Below are positions 7,538-14,120 of a DNA stretch of 15,756 bases, piece after piece. The notes under the pieces are model-generated. The model ran no database searches, was not told the DNA's origin, and saw only the letters and a list, made by a program, of their open reading frames with translations. The stretch covers positions 1 to 15,756 of the forward strand of contig JAGUUF010000132.1 in the NCBI GenBank assembly GCA_020063545.1, given 5' to 3'. Made by a program: the position numbers and the translations under genes. The number at the start of each line of letters is the position of its first letter. Position 1 is the stretch's first letter. The stretch comes from Cytophagales bacterium (lineage in GTDB: Bacteria; Bacteroidota; Bacteroidia; Cytophagales; Cyclobacteriaceae).

Positions 7538-8304
7538 GTTACTGGATTGACACGCACGCACACATTTACCTGGGTGAGTTTGATGCTGATCGCGATGAAA
7601 TGCTCCAGCGGGCAACACAAAACGGTGTTGGTAAAATCCTGATGCCTAACATTGACTCAGGTTCCGTTGATGCGATGCTGCGGGTAGAGGAGGCATACCC
7701 TGAACTGTGCGTTCCAATGATGGGCCTGCACCCGTGTTCGGTAAAGGATGACGTTGAAAAACAATTGTACGAGGTAGAAAACCGGTTGTCCAAACGAAAA
7801 TTTGCCGCGGTAGGTGAAATTGGCACCGACCTGTACTGGGATAAAACGTTTTGGGAGCAACAAAAAGAAGCTTTTACTATCCAGGTTAACCTGGCCCGAA
7901 AGCGTAACCTGCCGGTGGTTATCCATTGCCGCGAAACATTGGATGAGACTATTGATATGGTTGAGCAGTTGCAGGATGGAAACCTGGCCGGGGTCTTCCA
8001 TTGCTTTACCGGAAATTCAGAACAGGCCGGGCGCATCATCGGGTTAAATTTTTACCTGGGCATTGGTGGGGTAGCTACGTTCAAAAACGGGGGCCTCGAT
8101 AATGTTTTACCGGGTATCGGCCTTGATAACATTGTGCTGGAAACCGACAGTCCGTACCTTGCCCCGGTGCCCCATCGCGGTAAGCGAAACGAACCTTCGT
8201 ATCTTGTTACTATTGCCGGGCGGGTTGCTCAACTTACTAATCAGCCGATAGAAGACGTGATGAGCAAGACAACTGAAAACGCCCGGAAACTTTTTTCGCT
8301 ATGA
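7534..8304 (+). CDS. tatD: TatD family metal-dependent hydrolase
   Basis: The 256-residue protein belongs to the TatD/YcfH branch of the amidohydrolase superfamily, associated with 3'-5' exonuclease or DNase activity in the cytoplasm; the exact substrate is not certain. The metal site is complete: DTHAH (6-10; His8 and His10), GEIGTDLYWD (94-103; Glu95), VIHCRE (129-134; His131), FHCFTG (155-160; His156) and ETDSPYL (203-209; Asp205), followed by PHRGKRNEP (213-221). The length is normal for the family. The ATG at 7534 overlaps the stop of the restored dgkA frame. In the sequence as given, dgkA translation ends 25 bases earlier, so coupling would be weakened if the frameshift is real. The TGA at the end overlaps the start of the asparaginase gene. 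Confidence 0.94.
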   Translation: MSYWIDTHAHIYLGEFDADRDEMLQRATQNGVGKILMPNIDSGSVDAMLRVEEAYPELCVPMMGLHPCSVKDDVEKQLYEVENRLSKRKFAAVGEIGTDLYWDKTFWEQQKEAFTIQVNLARKRNLPVVIHCRETLDETIDMVEQLQDGNLAGVFHCFTGNSEQAGRIIGLNFYLGIGGVATFKNGGLDNVLPGIGLDNIVLETDSPYLAPVPHRGKRNEPSYLVTIAGRVAQLTNQPIEDVMSKTTENARKLFSL

Positions 8305-9362
8305 ACCTGAAACGCGTTGACCTGAAGAGCAATGGAGTGCCGCGGGCACACCTGTTGATTATTTACACCGGAGGCACGTTCGGCATGACACACGATAAAG
8401 ACGGGGTGCTCATTCCATTCGACTTTGCATCTATTTTGGAACACCTGCCTACGGTGAGGAACCTCGGCCTGGCCTTTTCGGTGTTCTCGTTTGAAAACCC
8501 GATTGATTCTTCCAACATTCAGCCTGAGCACTGGCAACTTATAGCCCGTTTAATTTATGAACAGTACGACTTACATGACGGCTTTGTGATTTTGCATGGC
8601 ACCGATACGATGGCCTATACCGCTTCGGCTTTAAGCTTCATGCTCGAAAACCTGTCCAAGCCGGTTGTGCTTACCGGTGCGCAACTGCCCATTACCGAAC
8701 CCCGGTCGGATGCCCGTGAAAACCTGATTACGGCATTGGAAATTGCCTCGGCAAAACAAAACGGGAAGGCCGTAGTACCCGAAGTGTGCATATACTTCGA
8801 TTATGAACTGCTGCGCGGTAACCGTTCCAAAAAGGTTGAGAGTATGCAGTTTGATGCATTCGACTCAGGAAATTACCCGGCACTGGCTAAAGCCGGTGTA
8901 AAGATTAATTATGATTTTACAGCTATCCGTAAGCCTTCAAATCAGCCCCTTAAACTTTATACCCGTTTCGACACCCGAGTTGCCATCCTGAAATTGTTCC
9001 CGGGTATTTCTGAGGAAGTGTTTCAGGCAGTGCTGAATATTAACGGGTTAAGAGCTGTAATCCTGGAAACCTATGGTTCGGGTAATGCCCCAACGGCTTC
9101 GTGGGTTATTACCGGGCTGCGGCAAGTTATCCAGCGCGGTGTGTTGGTGCTTAATGTATCGCAATGCCCGGGCGGAACGGTACTGCAGGGGCGTTATGCC
9201 ACCAGTCGCGACCTGGTAAAAGCCGGGGTGCTAAGCGGTGCCGATATGACAACCGAGGCTGCGGTGACCAAACTGATGCTTTTGCTGGGCGAATACGGTG
9301 AAAAAGTTGCCCGGGAGCGCATTGGGAAAGACCTTGCCGGGGAATTAACCAGCCTGGAATAA
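8301..9362 (+). CDS. ansA: Type I L-asparaginase
   Basis: This enzyme hydrolyses asparagine to aspartate and ammonia. The 353 residues match cytoplasmic type I asparaginases, and no signal peptide is present. The first catalytic threonine lies in IYTGGTFGM (21-29, Thr26). The second triad is seen in LHGTDTM (98-104, Thr101 and Asp102) and RGNRSKK (172-178, with a lysine). The substrate-binding SS at 70-71 and the TGAQLPI loop (125-131) are also conserved. The C-terminal domain includes SQCPGGTVLQGRY, typical of the family. It is the last gene of the ATGA-linked chain, starting at 8301 within the tatD stop. It ends only seven bases before the 3' end of a convergent tRNA gene, and no terminator hairpin of its own is visible, so its transcript may run antisense through the tRNA. 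Confidence 0.94.
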   Translation: MNLKRVDLKSNGVPRAHLLIIYTGGTFGMTHDKDGVLIPFDFASILEHLPTVRNLGLAFSVFSFENPIDSSNIQPEHWQLIARLIYEQYDLHDGFVILHGTDTMAYTASALSFMLENLSKPVVLTGAQLPITEPRSDARENLITALEIASAKQNGKAVVPEVCIYFDYELLRGNRSKKVESMQFDAFDSGNYPALAKAGVKINYDFTAIRKPSNQPLKLYTRFDTRVAILKLFPGISEEVFQAVLNINGLRAVILETYGSGNAPTASWVITGLRQVIQRGVLVLNVSQCPGGTVLQGRYATSRDLVKAGVLSGADMTTEAAVTKLMLLLGEYGEKVARERIGKDLAGELTSLE

Positions 9363-9369
9363 GCAAAGG

Positions 9370-9461
9370 TGGCGGAGAGAGCGGGATTCGAACCCGCGAT
9401 CCCACGTTAGCGGGATACACACTTTCCAGGCGTGCTCCTTCAACCACTCGGACACCTCTCC
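9370..9461 (-). tRNA. tRNA-Ser (GGA anticodon), CCA encoded
   Basis: On the minus strand the gene folds as a class II tRNA. The acceptor arm is GGAGAGG paired with TCTCTCC, with one G-T pair at position 7. The anticodon stem CACGC/GTGTG holds the loop CTGGAAA, with anticodon GGA at 9427-9425. A long variable arm (CCCGC/GTGGG, with one wobble or mismatch) marks a serine or leucine type. The T arm is GCGGG-TTCGAAT-CCCGC. The discriminator is G at 9373, and CCA is encoded at 9372-9370. It reads the serine codons UCC and UCU. It converges on ansA. Confidence 0.97.
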
Positions 9462-9474
9462 GGGAACAAAGTCG

Positions 9475-9505
9475 CAAAATAAAGTAATAATAGCAGGTGC
9501 GCCAA
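9475..9505 (-). promoter_or_regulatory. Candidate promoter of tRNA-Ser
   Basis: On the minus strand TTG (9505-9503) is followed after 20 bases by TTATTTTG (9482-9475), which matches TAnnTTTG at seven of eight positions. It ends 13 bases upstream of the mature tRNA 5' end. Spacing is right for the Bacteroidota -33/-7 pair. The rest of 9462-9723 holds no gene that I can see. Confidence 0.35.
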
Positions 9506-9683
9506 TTGCCCCACTGTTAATAAATTGATTGGCAGGTTAATTCGGTACCTGAGGTAAGCGGGCTCAACCAACGGGGGAAGTGTGTCTTTATTTGGCCGAA
9601 GGCATTATTGCCATGTATAGAATAAGGGATAAGCCACCGGTAGAAAAATTTTTTAAAAAATATCGTTAAATCCACAAAACCTT

Positions 9684-9691
9684 TAATTTTG
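9684..9691 (+). promoter_or_regulatory. Bacteroidota -7 box (TAATTTTG) of the exbB operon
   Basis: TAATTTTG is a perfect TAnnTTTG match 32 bases before the exbB ATG at 9724. It gives a short leader of about 25 bases. It is preceded by a very A/T-rich tract (9642-9662, runs of A and T), which could act as an UP-like element. A TTG at -33 is not obvious. Confidence 0.55.
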
Positions 9692-9723
9692 GCCTCTTCA
9701 AGGATTTACTTAAACCTCAAACT

Positions 9724-10488
9724 ATGAAAAAACTACTTGCTATGTTAGCTTTTGCAGGGGTTCTGGCGTCCTCTGCGCTTTATGCCGGACCGGCTGATCT
9801 TCCGCAATCTGAACCTGCAACCGAAGAGGCTGCAGCGGCCGACCAGCCATCTTTTCACCAGGTATTGAAAGAGAAATTTATCGAAGGGGATGTGCGCTTT
9901 ATGACCCCCGTGCTGATCTGTCTTATCCTGGGGCTTGCGTTCAGCATTGAAAGAATTTTAACCCTTAACCTGGCTACTACCAACACCAAGAAATTACTCG
10001 GGCAAATTGAAGATGCGCTTGCCAAAGGTGGCGTAAACGCTGCATTGGATGTTACCCGTAATACCCGCGGACCGGTTGCTTCTATTTTTACACAAGGCCT
10101 TATGCGTTACAGCGAAGGCATTGATATGGTGGAAAAATCCATTGTATCGTATGGCGGTGTGGAAATGGGTAAGCTGGAGCGCGGCCTAATCTGGATTAGC
10201 TTGTTTATTGCCCTTGGCCCCATGCTTGGATTCTTCGGAACGGTGGTAGGGATGGTGCAGGCATTTTCGGATATTGAAGCTGCCGGTGATATTTCCCCGA
10301 ACATCGTTGCGGGTGGTATGAAGGTAGCCTTAACAACAACCGTAGGTGGTCTTATCGTAGGTATGGTGCTGCAGGTGTTTTACAACTACCTCGTATCAAA
10401 AATTGATTCGTTGGTAAACAGCATGGAAGATGCCTCCATTTCATTGGTTGACATCCTGGTGAAGCACAAACTCGTTTCGCAAAAATAA
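9724..10488 (+). CDS. exbB: MotA/TolQ/ExbB proton channel family protein
   Basis: ExbB forms the inner-membrane pentameric proton channel that, with ExbD, energises TonB-dependent outer-membrane transport. The 254-residue protein starts with a signal-peptide-like segment (1-21, ending ALYA before GPADLP) and an acidic, Ala/Glu-rich stretch to about residue 40. This N-terminal extension occurs in many Bacteroidota ExbB proteins. Three transmembrane helices follow at about 61-79, 153-180 and 197-224, with the cytoplasmic domain between the first and second. The family signature GPMLGFFGTVVGMVQAF (165-181) and the threonine-rich VALTTTVGGL (201-210) line the pore in known structures. It leads a four-gene operon with gaps of 6, -1 and 1 bases. 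A TolQ role is possible, but no TolA, TolB or Pal is nearby. Confidence 0.93.
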   Translation: MKKLLAMLAFAGVLASSALYAGPADLPQSEPATEEAAAADQPSFHQVLKEKFIEGDVRFMTPVLICLILGLAFSIERILTLNLATTNTKKLLGQIEDALAKGGVNAALDVTRNTRGPVASIFTQGLMRYSEGIDMVEKSIVSYGGVEMGKLERGLIWISLFIALGPMLGFFGTVVGMVQAFSDIEAAGDISPNIVAGGMKVALTTTVGGLIVGMVLQVFYNYLVSKIDSLVNSMEDASISLVDILVKHKLVSQK

Positions 10489-10494
10489 TTACCC

Positions 10495-10869
10495 ATGAGA
10501 GGTCTGATTATCATCGTAGTTTCGATAATACTGGTTGTTGCAGCATTATTTTCGGTTGATGCCGGCCTGTACGCTTCGTATGCGTTGTTCGGTGTTGCCG
10601 TAGCTGCATCGTTGGTATTGCCGTTGCTCGGTTCGCTCAAATCCCCAGGGGAGTTGAAGAAGCCCCTCATGGCATTAGCTGCCATGGTGGTGTTGTTTGT
10701 AATTTCGTATGCGCTGTCGGGTTCGGAAGTGTCAACCATCCAGGCAGCAAAAGGGATAACTGAAAATACTTCAAAACTGGTAGGAGCAGGGTTAACCATG
10801 TTCTACCTGATTTCGGGTATTGCGGTTCTCGGACTCATTTATTCTGAAATCAATAAAGCATTGAAATAA
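10495..10869 (+). CDS. Small four-helix membrane protein of the ExbB/ExbD operon, function unknown
   Basis: I do not recognise a named family. The 124-residue protein is almost entirely hydrophobic, with four likely transmembrane helices at about 3-21, 26-46, 57-75 and 97-117, the last followed by a short basic tail (NKALK). The loop after the second helix carries GSLKSPGELKKP, and the loop before the fourth has a polar stretch, SEVSTIQAAKGITENTSK. It lies between exbB (six bases before) and the first exbD, whose ATG overlaps its TAA. It is therefore almost certainly translated with the channel complex. From memory, similar small membrane proteins of unknown role sit at this place in other Bacteroidota operons. 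A structural or assembly role in the energy-transduction complex is inference. Confidence 0.85.
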   Translation: MRGLIIIVVSIILVVAALFSVDAGLYASYALFGVAVAASLVLPLLGSLKSPGELKKPLMALAAMVVLFVISYALSGSEVSTIQAAKGITENTSKLVGAGLTMFYLISGIAVLGLIYSEINKALK

Positions 10870-11456
10870 TGCCGAGACCTGTGCCTGATATTCCCAACGC
10901 TTCGATGGCCGATATCGCCTTCCTGCTGTTGGTGTTCTTCCTGGTAACCACTACGGTAGCGAACGATAAAGGGTTAAGCATTCAATTGCCGCCCCCGCCT
11001 GAAGCCATGCCTCCTGATATGGATATTAAAATACAGGAGCGCAACCTGTTTAAGATCCAGGTAAACTCATTTGATAATGTATTGGTGGAAGGAAACCCGT
11101 TTACCGGTTCGCCTGCCGAGCTTACCGATATGATCAAGAAGTTTGTTTTAAACTATGGCGCTGACCCGGGCTCATCGGATAACCCGGAGAAGGCCATCGT
11201 TTCGTATAAAACAGACCGCGGAACAAGTCATAAAAAATTCATTGAGATACTGGATGCCATACAGGCAGCATACTACCAGATTTATGCTGACAATGCAGGC
11301 GTAACGGTTAAGAAATGGCTTGATCTTTCTTCTGATTTAAACAACCCGGAAAACAGAAGATTGTACGATCTGGGCCGTAAGAAAAGGCCGGATGGGTCGG
11401 TGGAGATACCGATGGCCTTGTCGATAGCCGAACCAACGAAAATAGGAGGGAAGTAA
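10869..11456 (+). CDS. exbD: ExbD/TolR family biopolymer transporter, first copy
   Basis: ExbD is the single-helix partner that lies within the ExbB pore and has a periplasmic domain. The helix MADIAFLLLVFFLVTTTV (13-30) carries the proton-handling aspartate at position 15. The periplasmic part begins with KGLSIQLPPPPEAMPPD, the usual GLxIxLP motif. At 195 residues it is longer than typical ExbD (about 135-150): extra sequence lies at about 90-110 and, after the normal end near KKW, a C-terminal tail of about 45 residues rich in charged residues (NRRLYDLGRKKRPDG). Such longer ExbDs occur in Bacteroidota. Its start overlaps the stop of the preceding gene (TAATG), and the second exbD begins one base after its stop, so the two are surely co-translated. 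Two different ExbDs in one operon suggest a mixed complex; this is inference. Confidence 0.92.
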   Translation: MPRPVPDIPNASMADIAFLLLVFFLVTTTVANDKGLSIQLPPPPEAMPPDMDIKIQERNLFKIQVNSFDNVLVEGNPFTGSPAELTDMIKKFVLNYGADPGSSDNPEKAIVSYKTDRGTSHKKFIEILDAIQAAYYQIYADNAGVTVKKWLDLSSDLNNPENRRLYDLGRKKRPDGSVEIPMALSIAEPTKIGGK

Positions 11457-11457
11457 C

Positions 11458-11922
11458 ATGTCAAAATTCAAAAAGAAGGCTGCTGTTAAACAGGAGATCC
11501 CGACATCATCCATGCCCGATGTTGTATTCATGCTGCTGTTTTTCTTTATGGTAACAACCCAGATGCGAGAAACATCTATTAATGTGAAGCAGCAGTTACC
11601 GGAAGCGACCCAGTTGAAAAAGTTGGCGCGTAAGTCGTTAGTGGCCTATATGTACATTGGCGAACCCAAGAAAACGGATCAATGGGGTAAAGAGCCCAAG
11701 ATCCAGGTGAACGATGTTTTCATTGAACCAAAGGATGTTATTCAGTGGGTTAACTCCGAAAAAGCCAAGTTGAATGAGTTTGAACGCGATCAGCTCACGG
11801 TGTCCATGAAAGTTGACAGCGAAGCAAAACGCGGAATTATTGCCGATGTGGAAACCGAGTTGCGTAAGGCCAATGCACGGCTGTTGCTGTACTCCACCTT
11901 ACAAAGACGGGTTGAGAATTAA
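11458..11922 (+). CDS. exbD: ExbD/TolR family biopolymer transporter, second copy
   Basis: This 154-residue ExbD-like protein has a basic cytoplasmic N-terminus (MSKFKKKAAVKQEIP) and one transmembrane helix, MPDVVFMLLFFFMVTTQM (19-36), with the conserved aspartate at position 21. The periplasmic domain follows with INVKQQLPEATQLKKL, the region where ExbD binds the TonB linker. It also has KIQVNDVFIEPKDV and the end ARLLLYSTLQRR. It differs strongly from the first copy, so this is an old duplication, not a recent tandem repeat. It is the last gene of the operon. A hairpin terminator begins 27 bases after its stop. No tonB gene follows, so the partner must be encoded elsewhere. Confidence 0.92.
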   Translation: MSKFKKKAAVKQEIPTSSMPDVVFMLLFFFMVTTQMRETSINVKQQLPEATQLKKLARKSLVAYMYIGEPKKTDQWGKEPKIQVNDVFIEPKDVIQWVNSEKAKLNEFERDQLTVSMKVDSEAKRGIIADVETELRKANARLLLYSTLQRRVEN

Positions 11923-11949
11923 AATCGTTTTTTCGTAGTCTGATAGTTT

Positions 11950-11985
11950 GCCCCGTCCTGGCTGCCAACCGGGCCGGGGCTTTTT
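11950..11985 (+). terminator. Rho-independent terminator after the exbB-exbD-exbD operon
   Basis: GCCCCGTCCTGG (11950-11961) pairs with CCGGGCCGGGGC (11969-11980): a 12-base stem with one mismatch and one G-T pair, a seven-base loop, then TTTTT (11981-11985). It is the strongest hairpin that I see in the window. The T run ends three bases before the ATG of the next gene, so the hairpin fills that gene's leader position. Confidence 0.88.
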
Positions 11986-11988
11986 CTT

Positions 11989-13314
11989 ATGGAACCTGTT
12001 CCCGCAGTTGCCCGCCTCAATAACCCTAAAACGGTTCGTGCCTGGTGTATGTACGATTGGGCCAATTCGGTGTATTCGCTGGTTATAACATCGGCCATCT
12101 TCCCGGTATATTATAAAGCTGTAGCGGTAACGGCCACCGGCAGCGATGACATACCCTTTCTTGGGTTTACTATCAAAAACTCGGTCTTATATTCTTATGC
12201 GCTTTCATTTTCCTTCCTGGTAGTGGCGGCCATGCTTCCCCTGCTATCGGGTGTTTCGGATTACACCGGGCGCAAAAAGCAGTTTATGAAGGTGTTTGTA
12301 TTTACGGGCAGTCTCTCGTGCATGGGCCTGTATTTTTTTACGGGCATTGAAACGCTGTGGTGGGGCCTGCTTTGTTCGGTAATGGCCAGTATTGGATATT
12401 CAGGCAGCCTGGTGTTTTATGATGCCTTCTTACCGGAAATCGTATCAGAAGATCGGTACGATGAGGTAAGTGCCCGCGGGTATTCTATGGGTTACTATGG
12501 CAGTGTTATCCTTATGGTTGTCTGCCTGGTACTGGTTCTCAATTATAACGCCTTCGGTTTCCGCAGTGAAGGCGAGGCAACCCGTTTCAGTTTTTTGCTG
12601 GTGGGTGTATGGTGGATACTTTTTTCGCTGGTATCGTTTAATGTTTTGCCTCAACAGGTTTACCGGGGTCGTACCGAGAATATTTGGACAAAAGGATATT
12701 ATGAAGTGCTGAAGGTGTGGCGCAGCCTGAAAAGCACCCCCGACCTGAAGCGGTTTCTTACTTCCTTTTTCTTTTACAACATGGGTGTGCAGACAGTAAT
12801 GTACCTGGCTACTTTGTTTGGTACCGATGTACTGAACCTGCCCAGTGAAAAACTAATCGGAACCATTTTGTTGATTCAGCTTGTAGCCGCATTTGGAGCC
12901 TGGCTTTTTGCACGCGTCTCAAAGCAGAAAGGCAATGCCTTTGCCCTGTCGTTTATGATTACCTGCTGGATTGGGGTTTGTTTCGCGGCCTATTTTGTCA
13001 ATCACGAGGTACAGTTTTATGCTTTGGCCACCGTTGTGGGCATGATAATGGGAGGCATCCAGTCGCTTTCCAGGGCTACCTATGCTAAGCTCATCCCGGA
13101 AAACACCATCGATCACGCATCCTACTTTAGTTTCTACGATGTAACCTACAACCTTTCGATAGTTTTCGGCACGTTTTCTTACGGGCTGATTAACCAGTTA
13201 ACCGGCAGTATGCGCAACAGTGCACTTGCCCTGGCTGTGTATTTTGTTATCGGGTTGGTGTTGCTTAATCAAATCAAATCTTCCGACATCGCTTCCCCAA
13301 GAGCTAAATTCTAA
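11989..13314 (+). CDS. MFS transporter, UMF1 family
   Basis: The 441-residue protein is a major facilitator with about twelve hydrophobic segments. The N-terminal RAWCMYDWANSVYSLVI (17-33) is the hallmark of the UMF1 family, which is related to the fungal vacuolar effluxer Atg22. The cytoplasmic loop after the second helix pair has SDYTGRKKQ (90-98), the MFS motif A. In the C-terminal half, GGIQSLSRATYAKLIPE is also typical of this group. Substrates of bacterial UMF1 proteins are not established; amino-acid export is suggested only by analogy with Atg22. The ATG at 11989 lies three bases after the terminator T run, and no Shine-Dalgarno sequence separates them, so the expression signals are unclear. 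The stop is 15 bases from the convergent AMP nucleosidase gene, separated by a short ATTCTA-rich stretch. Confidence 0.9.
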   Translation: MEPVPAVARLNNPKTVRAWCMYDWANSVYSLVITSAIFPVYYKAVAVTATGSDDIPFLGFTIKNSVLYSYALSFSFLVVAAMLPLLSGVSDYTGRKKQFMKVFVFTGSLSCMGLYFFTGIETLWWGLLCSVMASIGYSGSLVFYDAFLPEIVSEDRYDEVSARGYSMGYYGSVILMVVCLVLVLNYNAFGFRSEGEATRFSFLLVGVWWILFSLVSFNVLPQQVYRGRTENIWTKGYYEVLKVWRSLKSTPDLKRFLTSFFFYNMGVQTVMYLATLFGTDVLNLPSEKLIGTILLIQLVAAFGAWLFARVSKQKGNAFALSFMITCWIGVCFAAYFVNHEVQFYALATVVGMIMGGIQSLSRATYAKLIPENTIDHASYFSFYDVTYNLSIVFGTFSYGLINQLTGSMRNSALALAVYFVIGLVLLNQIKSSDIASPRAKF

Positions 13315-13329
13315 TTCTAGATTCTAAAT

Positions 13330-14100
13330 TCAATACCTAAGGTGTTTCACCGTTATGCCGTTGTTGATAAGCTGGCGAAGCGAATCAATTCCTATTTTTA
13401 AGTGAAGTTCAACAAAATTTTTAGTTACGGCCTTATCGCTCACTTCAGTTTTCACGCCTTCGGGAACCATCGGCTGATCAGAAACCAACAGCAGGGCGCC
13501 TGCGGGTATTTTGTTTTTGAATGCCGTGATAAAAATAGTCGCGGTCTCCATATCAATGGCCTGCGCCCTGATTTTGCGCAGGTAAGCTTTAAAGTCTTCA
13601 TCCCATTCCCACACCCTTCGGTTTGTGGTATAAACTGTACCCGTCCAGTAATCCTGGTTGTAATCGCGGATGGTTGTTGAAATGGCTTTTTGGAGGGCAA
13701 ATGCGGGCAGGGCAGGTACTTCAGGCGGGTAATAGTCGTTAGACGTACCTTCTCCCCGGATGGCGGCAATCGGCAGAATAAGGTCACCGATGTCGTTTTT
13801 CTTTTTTAAGCCACCGCATTTCCCCAGAAATAGTGCCCCTTTGGGTTTTATGGCACTAAGGCAATCCATTACGGTAGCGGCATTGGGGCTTCCCATCCCG
13901 AAATTAATGATGGTAATGCCATCGGCTGTTGCGTTGCGCATCGGGCGATCGGTGCCGTTTACCGGTACTCCATGCCACTCGGCAAACATGGTAACGTAGT
14001 TATCGAAATTGGTGAGCAGAATATACTGCCCGAACTGATCGAGCGGCTGCCCGGTATAACGTGGAAGCCAGTTTTCTACAATTTCCTGTTTGGTTTTCAT
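13330..14100 (-). CDS. amn: AMP nucleosidase, short Bacteroidota type
   Basis: AMP nucleosidase splits AMP into adenine and ribose 5-phosphate, helping to set adenylate levels. The 256 residues form one nucleoside phosphorylase-like domain. Motifs are NFGMGSPNAATVMDCL (66-81), LGKCGGL (92-98, phosphate or ribose site), RGEGTSNDYYP (115-125), AIDMETATIF (181-190, ribose-binding Glu185) and VSDQPMVPEG (206-215, purine-binding Asp208). E. coli Amn is about twice as long, with an extra N-terminal regulatory domain; that domain is absent here, as in other Bacteroidota proteins of this name. A related purine or uridine phosphorylase is the alternative reading, since specificity cannot be read with certainty. 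The start at 14100 is only 20 bases from the start of the divergent gene. It converges on the transporter gene. Confidence 0.87.
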   Translation of the reverse strand: MKTKQEIVENWLPRYTGQPLDQFGQYILLTNFDNYVTMFAEWHGVPVNGTDRPMRNATADGITIINFGMGSPNAATVMDCLSAIKPKGALFLGKCGGLKKKNDIGDLILPIAAIRGEGTSNDYYPPEVPALPAFALQKAISTTIRDYNQDYWTGTVYTTNRRVWEWDEDFKAYLRKIRAQAIDMETATIFITAFKNKIPAGALLLVSDQPMVPEGVKTEVSDKAVTKNFVELHLKIGIDSLRQLINNGITVKHLRY

Positions 14101-14108
14101 TTGTTGGT

Positions 14109-14116
14109 TTACTTTG
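14109..14116 (+). promoter_or_regulatory. Possible -7 box (TTACTTTG) before the HsdR-N-like gene
   Basis: TTACTTTG matches TAnnTTTG at seven of eight positions and ends four bases before the ATG at 14121, within the 20-base divergent gap. If used, the message would be almost leaderless, and any -33 element would lie inside amn. The single mismatch keeps confidence low. Confidence 0.25.
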
Positions 14117-14120
14117 CCAT

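Noticed and set aside
7566..8039. 157-residue minus-strand frame opposite tatD
   Set aside because: tatD is clearly the real gene, with all its metal ligands; the opposite frame is Ser/Arg-rich with no domain and follows from codon bias.
9151..9477. 108-residue minus-strand frame across the end of ansA and the tRNA
   Set aside because: It runs through the tRNA-Ser gene and antisense to ansA, and its protein shows no family features; it is a shadow frame.
9462..9723. A hidden small gene or riboswitch in the longest gap
   Set aside because: No frame with a plausible start and protein pattern and no long stable stem was seen; only the two promoter candidates and an A/T-rich tract can be supported.
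13306..13331. ATTCTA-rich stretch with three near-repeats between the transporter and amn, including a TCTAGA palindrome
   Set aside because: Only six-base units, partly inside the transporter's last codons, with no stable hairpin or T run; too little to call a repeat element, attachment site or terminator.
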